A DNA stretch of 47,078 bases from an uncultured Clostridium sp. (GTDB lineage: Bacteria > Bacillota > Clostridia > Lachnospirales > Lachnospiraceae): assembly GCA_900547035.1 (NCBI GenBank), contig URFM01000024.1, positions 1 through 47,078 of the forward strand, given 5' to 3'. A program made the position numbers and the translations under genes. A model generated the notes under the pieces. The model was not told the DNA's origin. It made no database searches and saw nothing but the letters and a program-made list of their open reading frames with translations. This document shows positions 31,279 to 38,342 of the stretch, one piece after another. The number at the start of each line of letters is the position of its first letter. Position 1 is the stretch's first letter.

Positions 31279-32573
31279 ACACGCTGCAAAACGCAAAAAA
31301 ACGGTATGAGGAAATAGAGATTCCGGAGGAGCTGTCTGTTAGGATCTCAGAGGAGATTGCCCGGGCGGACAAAAGGCGCTGGAAAGGCCGGCTTTCCCGC
31401 AGAAGGGTCAAAAATATAGCTGCTGCTGCGGCCGCCGCAGCTGTTGTGTTTACCACAGCGCTGAATACAAGTACGGCTTTCGCTGAAAGCGTGGGAGAGC
31501 TTCCGGTCATCGGTGCGGTGGCAAGGGTTTTGACTTTCCGCTCCTATGAAACTTCCGATGAGGATCTTAAAATTTCTGTAGAGATCCCTACAATTGAAAT
31601 GATTGAAACAGATATGAAGGGATTAGCCCAGTCTGTCAATCAGGAAATTCTGAAGCTTTGTGAACAGTATGCCCAGGAGGCCAGAACAAGAGCAGAGGAA
31701 TACCGAAAGGCTTTCCTGGAAACAGGCGGAACTGAGGAGGAATGGGCCAGACACAACATTCAAATTTCCGTCTGGTATGAGGTAAAAGCCCAGACGGACC
31801 AATACCTTTCTCTAGCTATTATGGGAACAGAGAGCTGGACCACCGCTTACAGTGAAACACGGTACTATAACCTGGATCTGGAAAATGGAAAACTTTTTAC
31901 ATTGGAAGATGTGCTGGGAGCGGATTATAAGCAGATTGCCGATGAAGAAATTCGCCGGCAGATGAAAGAACGAGCAGACAGCGGTTCCGTATATTTTGAG
32001 GGATTTGAAGGCATCGATGAGAATACTCCATTTTATTTAAAGGAGAACGGAAATCCGGTTATTGTGTTTGATAAATATGAAATTGCTCCGGGAAGCGAGG
32101 GGCAACAGGAATTTGAGATTCAGAAAGCAGGAAAATCATCTGAAACTGAAAAAGTGGGGTTTAATGAACTATCCGCTCTTCTGGGAAAAAAGGATAGCGA
32201 TACAGCAAATCTTCTCGGTGGAGGCGAGGAAAACTGGACGGAGGATCATTCATTTTACATTGGCAGAAATTATCAGGTTTCCCTCTTTGGAAGTCCATGC
32301 AAAGTTTTTTCAACCTGTGGGAATGAGCAAACGGTAGAATCGGTCTCATTATGGATTGTCAGCGGTGAGCGCTCCGTTACTCAGGAAGAAGCGGACCAAT
32401 GGGCCCAGAGGGTTACGGATTTTATGGGAGTGAAACCGTCCTATGATGAGGGGATTTCTGAAGGAGGAAGCAGAAATCGAAGGTGGAACGCAAATGGAGT
32501 TGCTGTCAGTATGAATCAAATGGCAGATATTCTGACAATTAGCTTTCAGCCTGCGGTAGGAGAGATAATATAG
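31275..32573 (+). CDS. RsiV-like anti-sigma factor (DUF3298)
   Basis: The protein has an N-terminal cytoplasmic segment that would bind the sigma factor, one membrane helix (about residues 46-65, an unusual run of nine Ala) and a large extracytoplasmic part with DUF4163/DUF3298 features (SVWYEVKAQTDQYLSLAIMG, TYYNLDLENGKLFTLEDVL-like strands and FYLKENGNPVIVFDKYEIAPGSEG). RsiV of Bacillus subtilis is a lysozyme receptor that is cleaved to free SigV. I chose ATG 31275 (GGAGGTGGACTT before it), so the product is 432 residues and overlaps the sigma gene stop. Lysozyme sensing is an inference from the family. Confidence 0.85.
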   Translation: MNTLQNAKKRYEEIEIPEELSVRISEEIARADKRRWKGRLSRRRVKNIAAAAAAAAVVFTTALNTSTAFAESVGELPVIGAVARVLTFRSYETSDEDLKISVEIPTIEMIETDMKGLAQSVNQEILKLCEQYAQEARTRAEEYRKAFLETGGTEEEWARHNIQISVWYEVKAQTDQYLSLAIMGTESWTTAYSETRYYNLDLENGKLFTLEDVLGADYKQIADEEIRRQMKERADSGSVYFEGFEGIDENTPFYLKENGNPVIVFDKYEIAPGSEGQQEFEIQKAGKSSETEKVGFNELSALLGKKDSDTANLLGGGEENWTEDHSFYIGRNYQVSLFGSPCKVFSTCGNEQTVESVSLWIVSGERSVTQEEADQWAQRVTDFMGVKPSYDEGISEGGSRNRRWNANGVAVSMNQMADILTISFQPAVGEII

Positions 32574-32588
32574 AATGAGGTGGATAAA

Positions 32589-33455
32589 ATGAAAAAATAT
32601 CAGGAGATACTATTTAGTATCACTGCGGTAGTAATGACATTGGCCACAGCGCTGTCGGCGGCGGCAGCGCAGATCGATCAGCTGGCTCCAGTAAAAATTA
32701 TGGGGACGGTTGTGGAAAAAACGGAGGATACGCTTACGGTCAGCCAGCAGTTATCCGGAAGTTATCCGGGGGAATATATTCTGCATATTTCTGAGGAAAC
32801 AAAAATTTTGGACAGTTCAAGCGGAATGCCGGTATCGGCAGAAAATATCAATCAAGGAGCAGCTATATGCGCCTACGGCGGAGGAGCAGTAACTGCAAGT
32901 ATTCCCCCTCAGACTACTGGGCTGATGATTTTGACAAATATTCCGGAGGCTGGGGCCGCGCCTTCTTACATCCGGACGGAATCCTATGTTCGAAAAAACG
33001 GTGGATATGAATTAACTGCTTCTGACGGCAGTGTTTATCAGGTCTCCGATCAATGTCAGGTATTTCCTTATCTGACAAGAAATATGTTGTATCCCTCCTC
33101 GATTTACGAAGGTTCCTGGTGCTTGATCTGGGCGGATAACTCCGGAAACGCTCAAAAGATTATGATGTTTCCTCCCTATGGATCCGAACAGGAAGGGAAA
33201 CAAGCTGGCTGGTCCCTGGAATCGGGTACGGCCGGCACATCCGATGCAGTGTGGACGTATGATCGGGAAGACGGTACAAAAGCGGAGGGATGGATCCAGG
33301 ATAAAGGAAAATGGTATTATCTTGATCCGGAAACCAAAATTATGAAAGTGGGATTTCTGCAGTTGGACGGAAAGACCTACTATCTTCAGCAGGACGGCAG
33401 CATGCTGACTACATCTAAAACATTTACGCCCGACGAAAGTGGTGTACTTTGGTAG
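32589..33455 (+). CDS. Secreted protein with C-terminal choline-binding-type repeats
   Basis: After a signal peptide (MKKYQEILFSITAVVMTLAT, cut near SAAAAQ) comes a region of about 190 residues with beta-rich character and no assigned family. The C-terminus has about two cell-wall-binding repeats (GWIQDKGKWYYLDPETKIMK and GFLQLDGKTYYLQQDGSML), the aromatic repeats that bind choline on teichoic acids or similar polymers. ATG 32589 is preferred over GTG 32580 because AGGTGG is spaced correctly. It follows the anti-sigma gene by 15 bases and is probably part of the same stress operon. A wall-associated protective role is inference. Confidence 0.8.
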   Translation: MKKYQEILFSITAVVMTLATALSAAAAQIDQLAPVKIMGTVVEKTEDTLTVSQQLSGSYPGEYILHISEETKILDSSSGMPVSAENINQGAAICAYGGGAVTASIPPQTTGLMILTNIPEAGAAPSYIRTESYVRKNGGYELTASDGSVYQVSDQCQVFPYLTRNMLYPSSIYEGSWCLIWADNSGNAQKIMMFPPYGSEQEGKQAGWSLESGTAGTSDAVWTYDREDGTKAEGWIQDKGKWYYLDPETKIMKVGFLQLDGKTYYLQQDGSMLTTSKTFTPDESGVLW

Positions 33456-33490
33456 GGCATAAAAATTATAACAGAAAAGAGGAAAACGCA

Positions 33491-34114
33491 ATGAAAAAGC
33501 GGAATGTATGGATTGCAGCAATCGCAGCAGGATTGATTATGACCGGATGCGGACAGGGATCCGTCCAGGAGACAACCGTTCAGGAAACTGAGGCTCAGGA
33601 AACGGCAACAATGGCTCCTGTCCAGTCTCAGGAAACGGAGGAAACAGAGGAGAAGGAAACCCAGGCCGCGTCATCTGAGGCGGAAACGCAAGAAACTATA
33701 AAAATTGAATCAGCCCAGGAGGAAAAAACGGAATCGGGAAACAGCTCTTCCCAGGGAAGCGCTGCCTCCGGTTACGAGGATAATTTTGCGGTTGACAGTG
33801 CCGCGGCAGCAGAGTTTGGTCAAAAGGTTCAGGATGCTGTAGCGCAAAAGGATTTGGAGCAGCTGGCGGACCTGACGGCGTTCCCGTTGTATGTTGGTCT
33901 GAATGGAGGAACCTCTGTCAACAGCCGCGAGGAGTTCCTGGCCCTTGGAGCGGATCAGGTTTTCACCCAGGGACTGATGGATTCTGTTTCGGCAGCCGAC
34001 CTGGAGCAGCTTTCCCCAAGCATGGCTGGTTTCGTATTGTCAGACGGAGGCAAGGCCAATATTATCTTTTCCGTCCGGGACGGAAAGCTGGCGGTATCGG
34101 GAATTAATTACTAG
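33491..34114 (+). CDS. Putative lipoprotein with Glu/Thr-rich linker
   Basis: The 207-residue protein starts MKKRNVWIAAIAAGLIMTGC, a lipoprotein signal with lipobox MTGC, followed by about 80 residues rich in Glu, Thr, Gln and Ser containing many QET repeats. A compact C-terminal domain (about 95-207, from YEDNFAVDSAAAAEFG) has no family I can name. The start at 33491 has AAGAGGAAAACGC upstream. It is the last gene behind the ECF promoter and ends eight bases from the convergent AraC gene. The linker suggests the C-terminal domain projects through the wall. Confidence 0.75.
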   Translation: MKKRNVWIAAIAAGLIMTGCGQGSVQETTVQETEAQETATMAPVQSQETEETEEKETQAASSEAETQETIKIESAQEEKTESGNSSSQGSAASGYEDNFAVDSAAAAEFGQKVQDAVAQKDLEQLADLTAFPLYVGLNGGTSVNSREEFLALGADQVFTQGLMDSVSAADLEQLSPSMAGFVLSDGGKANIIFSVRDGKLAVSGINY

Positions 34115-34122
34115 CCCATACC

Positions 34123-35028
34123 CTAAGATGAAAGAGGTTCACACCCTTTCCGGTATTCCCGGGGCGTGCAGTGATAAAAGCGTTTAAACATTTTCGTGAA
34201 GTTGCTGGGGCTGTCGAAGCCGCAGAAGGCAGCGATATCCGATACGGCCCTTGAGGGCATGTCCAGCAGCATTTCAGCTCCCCGCATAATCCGGTATTTC
34301 AGCAGATACTGAATAGGAGAAGTCTGAATGGTCTTTTGAAAGCAGCGAAGGCATTCCCGGTCTCCGATTCCCACCGTACCTGCAATATCCATCAGCGTAA
34401 TATCTTCGGAAAAATGCTGGTGGATAAAGGTAAGCATGGACCGGATCCGCTGGTTGTCCAGATTTTCTTTTCCCGCATTCCAGTTCAGCTGTTTCTCAAA
34501 ATAATGGTATAACAGCAGGCAGATGCGGGACAAGTTTTCCCGCACAATAAACTCAAAACCAAAGGGTTCCGTTTGTAAGGCGTGAAAGGCCTCCTTAAAC
34601 CACCGGGAGGCCTCTTGGCCCTGTCCGCCTGTCACAACACAGCCTGAAAAGGAAGGGCAGGAGAGCAGCGGCTGCAGGTATTTTTTTGAAAAAACAGAAT
34701 CAGACTCCCCGAAAATCAGTTTGGGTTGAAAGACCAGAGAGTGAATCACACAACTGCCAACAGGGGCGCCGAAATGAAGGGTATTGGAGTTGATGACCGC
34801 AAAATCCCCCTCTTTCAGGCAGAAAGATCTGGAAGGAATTTTTAAGGTGAGAGTCCCCTCCTGGATAAAGACCATTTCCATCTCTTCGTGCCAGTGCCAG
34901 GATACGGCTTCTCCCCATTCTTCCCGGTAGATGGAATCATATCCCCCGCAGGGGAAATCGGCGGTGCCGTGAGCCTGAAGTTCTTTTGACGTCTTATCAA
35001 CGGTAATCCCACATCTCTGTAGTGCCAT
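34123..35028 (-). CDS. AraC-family transcriptional regulator
   Basis: The 301-residue protein has an N-terminal cupin-like sensor domain (WHWHEEMEMVFIQEGTL, with the metal or ligand barrel) and a C-terminal pair of helix-turn-helix motifs (ITLMDIAGTVGIGDRECLRCFQKTI and AVSDIAAFCGFDSPSNFTKMFKRF, ending in TPREYRKG). I use ATG 35028 with GGGGGAG upstream; the frame extends to a TTG at 35049. It is divergent from the MFS transporter gene, so it probably controls that gene and itself. The inducer is unknown, though cupin-type AraC proteins often sense sugars or other small molecules. Confidence 0.92.
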   Translation of the reverse strand: MALQRCGITVDKTSKELQAHGTADFPCGGYDSIYREEWGEAVSWHWHEEMEMVFIQEGTLTLKIPSRSFCLKEGDFAVINSNTLHFGAPVGSCVIHSLVFQPKLIFGESDSVFSKKYLQPLLSCPSFSGCVVTGGQGQEASRWFKEAFHALQTEPFGFEFIVRENLSRICLLLYHYFEKQLNWNAGKENLDNQRIRSMLTFIHQHFSEDITLMDIAGTVGIGDRECLRCFQKTIQTSPIQYLLKYRIMRGAEMLLDMPSRAVSDIAAFCGFDSPSNFTKMFKRFYHCTPREYRKGCEPLSS

Positions 35029-35066
35029 ATACGTTCTTATCTCCCCCAAAAAGTCGCTTTTGTTAT

Positions 35067-35095
35067 ATTATATGTCTGAATAAGTCTTGCATCAA
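35067..35095 (-). promoter_or_regulatory. Promoter of the AraC-family gene
   Basis: On the minus strand TTGATG (35090-35095) and TATAAT (35067-35072) are 17 bases apart, 39 bases ahead of ATG 35028. Its -35 box overlaps that of the divergent MFS promoter. Confidence 0.7.
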
Positions 35096-35115
35096 GAGAT
35101 ATTTGACGGTATTCT
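35087..35115 (+). promoter_or_regulatory. Promoter of the MFS transporter gene
   Basis: TTGCAT (35087-35092) and TATTCT (35110-35115) are 17 bases apart, about 32 bases ahead of ATG 35147. Sharing -35 bases with the opposite promoter means the two cannot easily be occupied together. Confidence 0.5.
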
Positions 35116-35146
35116 TTTGATGTAGAAAATGCAGGAGGATATATGG

Positions 35147-36346
35147 ATGTTTCAGATGCTTTTATTGATTATTTATCTGGCGTTTATCAGCCTTGGACTG
35201 CCGGATTCCCTTTTGGGTTCCGCATGGCCTTCCATGTACCAGGATTTCTCCGTTCCGGTTTCCAGTTCCGGAATTGTCTTTATGATTATTTCTCTGGGAA
35301 CCATCATTTCCAGCCTTCAGAGTGACCGCCTGACCAAGAGGTTCGGCACCGGAAAGATCACAGCGGTCAGCGTTCTGATGACGGCGGCGGCCCTGTTCGG
35401 CTTTTCCATCAGCCGTTCTTTCCCGGCCCTGTGCCTGTGGGCGATTCCCTATGGGCTTGGAGCAGGGAGCGTGGATGCTTCCCTGAATAATTATGTGGCT
35501 CTCCACTATGCCAGCCGTCATATGAGCTGGCTCCACTGCATGTGGGGGGTCGGTGCATCCCTTGGGCCCTATATTATGGGATATGCCCTGACGGGGGTAT
35601 ATGGCTGGAGCATGGGATACCGCATCATCGCCGTTATTCAGATTTTGCTGACGGCGTTTCTATTTCTCAGTTTGTCCCAATGGAAAAATGGAAACTCCGA
35701 TGAAGGGGAGCAGAGAGAAACGACGGCAAAGGCTCTTTCTCTTGGAGAAATCCTGCGCATACCGGGGGCGAAAGAAGTGATGGTGACATTTTTTTGCTAC
35801 TGCGCCCTGGAGCAGACGGCCAACCTTTGGGTCAGCAGTTATCTGGTACTGCAGAAGGGAATCACGCCGGAGCAGGCGGCCGGATTTGCAAGTCTGTTTT
35901 TTGTAGGAATTACGGCCGGTCGGTTTTTCAGCGGATTTCTGACGATAAAGCTTGGGGATACCCAAATGATTCGCTTGGGACAGGCAATCATACTGCTTGG
36001 AATCCTGACGCTTCTCATGCCCTTTGGGCTTGGAACCTCCCGTATAGGGCTGCTGCTCATCGGCCTGGGCTGCGCTCCGGTGTACCCTTCCATCATTCAT
36101 TCCACCCCGGCCAGCTTTGGGGCAGATAAATCTCAGGCCATGATTGGGGTTCAGATGGCATTTGCCTATGTGGGAACCTGCCTGATGCCGCCTTTGTTCG
36201 GAGTGATTGCCAACCACATTACGGCGGCGCTGTTCCCGTTTTACCTTCTGATTATTTTGGGCATCATGATTTTTGCCTACGAGCGGATGCTGTCAAAAGT
36301 GAGGCAAAAGCGGCAGAGACAGTCCGGTTTTTCTCTGCTATTTTGA
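35147..36346 (+). CDS. MFS transporter
   Basis: The 399-residue protein has 12 hydrophobic segments in two six-helix halves with a cytoplasmic loop (QWKNGNSDEGEQRETTAKAL) in the middle. The DRLTKRFGTGKI segment between helices 2 and 3 corresponds to the MFS signature loop. AYVGTCLMPPLFGVIANH near the C-terminus resembles sugar/fucose-type MFS members (FHS family), so a sugar substrate is plausible but not proven. The ATG at 35147 is spaced nine bases from AGGAGG; an earlier ATG at 35129 lies before the ribosome binding site. It is divergent from the AraC gene. Confidence 0.9.
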   Translation: MFQMLLLIIYLAFISLGLPDSLLGSAWPSMYQDFSVPVSSSGIVFMIISLGTIISSLQSDRLTKRFGTGKITAVSVLMTAAALFGFSISRSFPALCLWAIPYGLGAGSVDASLNNYVALHYASRHMSWLHCMWGVGASLGPYIMGYALTGVYGWSMGYRIIAVIQILLTAFLFLSLSQWKNGNSDEGEQRETTAKALSLGEILRIPGAKEVMVTFFCYCALEQTANLWVSSYLVLQKGITPEQAAGFASLFFVGITAGRFFSGFLTIKLGDTQMIRLGQAIILLGILTLLMPFGLGTSRIGLLLIGLGCAPVYPSIIHSTPASFGADKSQAMIGVQMAFAYVGTCLMPPLFGVIANHITAALFPFYLLIILGIMIFAYERMLSKVRQKRQRQSGFSLLF

Positions 36347-36378
36347 GTTCAGCGCGGCCTACATGAGGAGGATATCTG

Positions 36379-36775
36379 GTGAAAGAGTTAGGTGTAAAAA
36401 GAGGTACTGTAAAGTTGATAGCTCACCAAGATGAATGGCATAAAGAAGCTGATAGAACCATTAAGGAATTAAAACACTTTTTCGGTAATACTGCCATTGA
36501 CATTCAGCATATTGGAAGTACGGCTATTCCTTCAATTCATGCAAAACCCATTATTGATATTGCGGTGGGGGTTTGTGATTTGAATGATATTAAGCCATAT
36601 GTTGAATTGCTAAGAGAAAATGGCTTCTTTTCCCCATAAGGCTATGATATATGATGATTTAAAACAAAAGTTATCCGTTCAGTTTTCAGAAGAACGCAGA
36701 CGGTACACAGAGGGAAAACAGCAGCTAATCGGAAACCTTCTTGAAGAGGCAAGGTTATGGAGATCGAAACAGTAG
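36379..36775 (+). pseudogene. GrpB/UPF0157 nucleotidyltransferase-fold protein, internally deleted and frameshifted
   Basis: The N-terminal 86 codons (GTG 36379 behind AGGAGG) read as a GrpB protein: KLIAHQDEWHKEADRTIKEL and the core IQHIGSTAIPSIHAKPIIDIAVGV. The frame stops at 36637-36639. The missing C-terminus is present in another frame from 36638 to 36775, reading KAMIYDDLKQKLSVQF through a final RSKQ. Members are about 170 residues, so roughly 40 central residues have been lost together with the frame. The region is clearly more AT-rich than the flanking genes, consistent with a transferred gene that later decayed. Confidence 0.8.
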
Positions 36776-36919
36776 TATTATTTATCGATTTATGCGGAAA
36801 TGGTGCTATAACGTAGTCAGAACAAAGGAAGAGGGAAAAAGAAGACGAACTTCCAAGTCCCCCCACCCGGTTCCAGAAATCAAGGTAACAATGTTGAATG
36901 AGTAAAGGAGAGATGACTT

Positions 36920-37354
36920 ATGTTGATGCCTAGTATTTTTGGAGAAAACTTATTGGATGATTTTTTCAATGATTCATTTTATGATTACGGTTACAGAGCC
37001 GGTTCCACGGATTTGATGAAGACCGATATTAAAGATACCGACCAGGGATATGAGATAACCATGAATCTCCCGGGTGTGAAGAAGGAAGACGTAAAGGCAG
37101 AGCTGAAGGACGGATATTTGACCATCAGCGCAACCTCCAATTCCAACAAGGACGAGAAGGACAACAACGGACGTTATATCCGCAGAGAGCGCTACAGCGG
37201 CTCCTGCAGCAGAAGCTTCTATGTGGGCGGCGGTGTTACCCAGGACGAGATTAAAGCAAAATTTGAAAACGGCGCTTTGACGCTGACCGTTCCCAAGAAG
37301 GAAGAGAAGCCTGCGGTAGAAGACAATAAAAAGTATATTGCCATTGAAGGCTGA
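36920..37354 (+). CDS. Hsp20/alpha-crystallin small heat-shock protein
   Basis: Small heat-shock proteins form oligomers that hold unfolded proteins without using ATP. The 144-residue protein has the alpha-crystallin domain (about residues 35-130), with MNLPGVKKEDVKAELKDGYL, RRERYSGSCSRSFYVG and the terminal strand FENGALTLTVPKKEE, the GxLxxxxPK pattern of the family. Start at 36920 follows AAAGGAGAGATG. It is transcribed alone and followed by a terminator. No CIRCE operator was seen upstream. Confidence 0.93.
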   Translation: MLMPSIFGENLLDDFFNDSFYDYGYRAGSTDLMKTDIKDTDQGYEITMNLPGVKKEDVKAELKDGYLTISATSNSNKDEKDNNGRYIRRERYSGSCSRSFYVGGGVTQDEIKAKFENGALTLTVPKKEEKPAVEDNKKYIAIEG

Positions 37355-37388
37355 GAATTAACATAATATAATATCTCCATAGATGAGG

Positions 37389-37424
37389 GGTGGGGTGATT
37401 GGAAACAATCCCCTATCCTTTTTT
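37389..37424 (+). terminator. Terminator after the Hsp20 gene
   Basis: A G-rich left arm pairs with CAATCCCCTATCC across a GAAA loop, with one bulge and two G-U pairs, followed by six Ts at 37419-37424. It lies about 35 bases after the hsp20 stop codon. Confidence 0.7.
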
Positions 37425-37501
37425 GCTGAATAAAACTATTGAAATTACCGGATTTTTTTCCTACACTAATAAATGGAATATGAACGTACAGGGAGGGGAA
37501 A

Positions 37502-38305
37502 ATGGGGAGGCTGAAAAAACTGAGCGGGGCGGCGGTCCTGCTTCTGCTGATTTGCGGGATTTTCTTTTTATTCTGCTATTTCCGGATGTGGCCGCTGCGT
37601 TTTCATGCGCAGCTGGATGATTTTTTCGGGAAGGGAAATTGGGAGCAGATTTCTTACGAGGAAAAGGAGAGCATCATCTACCAGGTCTATCACCGGTCCT
37701 ACAGCAGCAGAGGATATCCCAGAGAGCGCCCGGGGAAATTTACGGAATGGGATATTCTCTATACCGATGCAAATGGACAGCAGGAGATTTGGACCATCAG
37801 CGACCACACCATGCGGATCAACCACGACCAGCACTGGCTTCTCAGTTCTGACCGATATTCCGCGAAGGAGGCGTTTACCCTGGAACTGATGGACCTGTCC
37901 ACGAAGGCGGCAGGGGAAGGGGTCAGGGAAGAAATCCTTTCGTCCATTCTTCCGGAACCGGAGGCTCAGTGCTTGGATGTGTCTATTTCCTATCGGGGCG
38001 GAAATCCGCCTCCCCAGATGTATGGCCAGCTGCTGAAAGAGTCCTGGTTTACGGCTGGCGGCGCGGATGCAAAAGCTTATCTGGAAACGGAGCTTTACGA
38101 TTTTTATATCCGTGTGCTGGCCTATGACTACCGGGTTGAGAAACTGACGGATTCGCAGCAGACCCATCTGGAAAACAGCCTGGGCGCCATGGAAGAGGCA
38201 CTGAAAGAGGCATACGGGGAGTATGCGGATTACGATATTTACCTGGGACCGGACTGTGAAGCCGTTTTTTCCGGAAAGTTAGCCCGTCCCGCCGCCTCCT
38301 ATTAG
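37502..38305 (+). CDS. Membrane-anchored protein of unknown function
   Basis: The 267-residue protein has one N-terminal membrane helix (residues 9-28, GAAVLLLLICGIFFLFCYF), with a basic start (MGRLKK) predicting the rest outside the cell. The extracytoplasmic part is rich in aromatic and acidic residues and contains no motif I recognise. The start has GGGAGGGGAAA upstream. It precedes the UvrA-like gene by 37 bases on the same strand without an obvious link in function. It could be a lipoprotein-like substrate receptor, but there is no Cys at the right position. Confidence 0.7.
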   Translation: MGRLKKLSGAAVLLLLICGIFFLFCYFRMWPLRFHAQLDDFFGKGNWEQISYEEKESIIYQVYHRSYSSRGYPRERPGKFTEWDILYTDANGQQEIWTISDHTMRINHDQHWLLSSDRYSAKEAFTLELMDLSTKAAGEGVREEILSSILPEPEAQCLDVSISYRGGNPPPQMYGQLLKESWFTAGGADAKAYLETELYDFYIRVLAYDYRVEKLTDSQQTHLENSLGAMEEALKEAYGEYADYDIYLGPDCEAVFSGKLARPAASY

Positions 38306-38342
38306 AGGGGCAGAAAAATCAGAATGAAATCAGGTGACCAAT

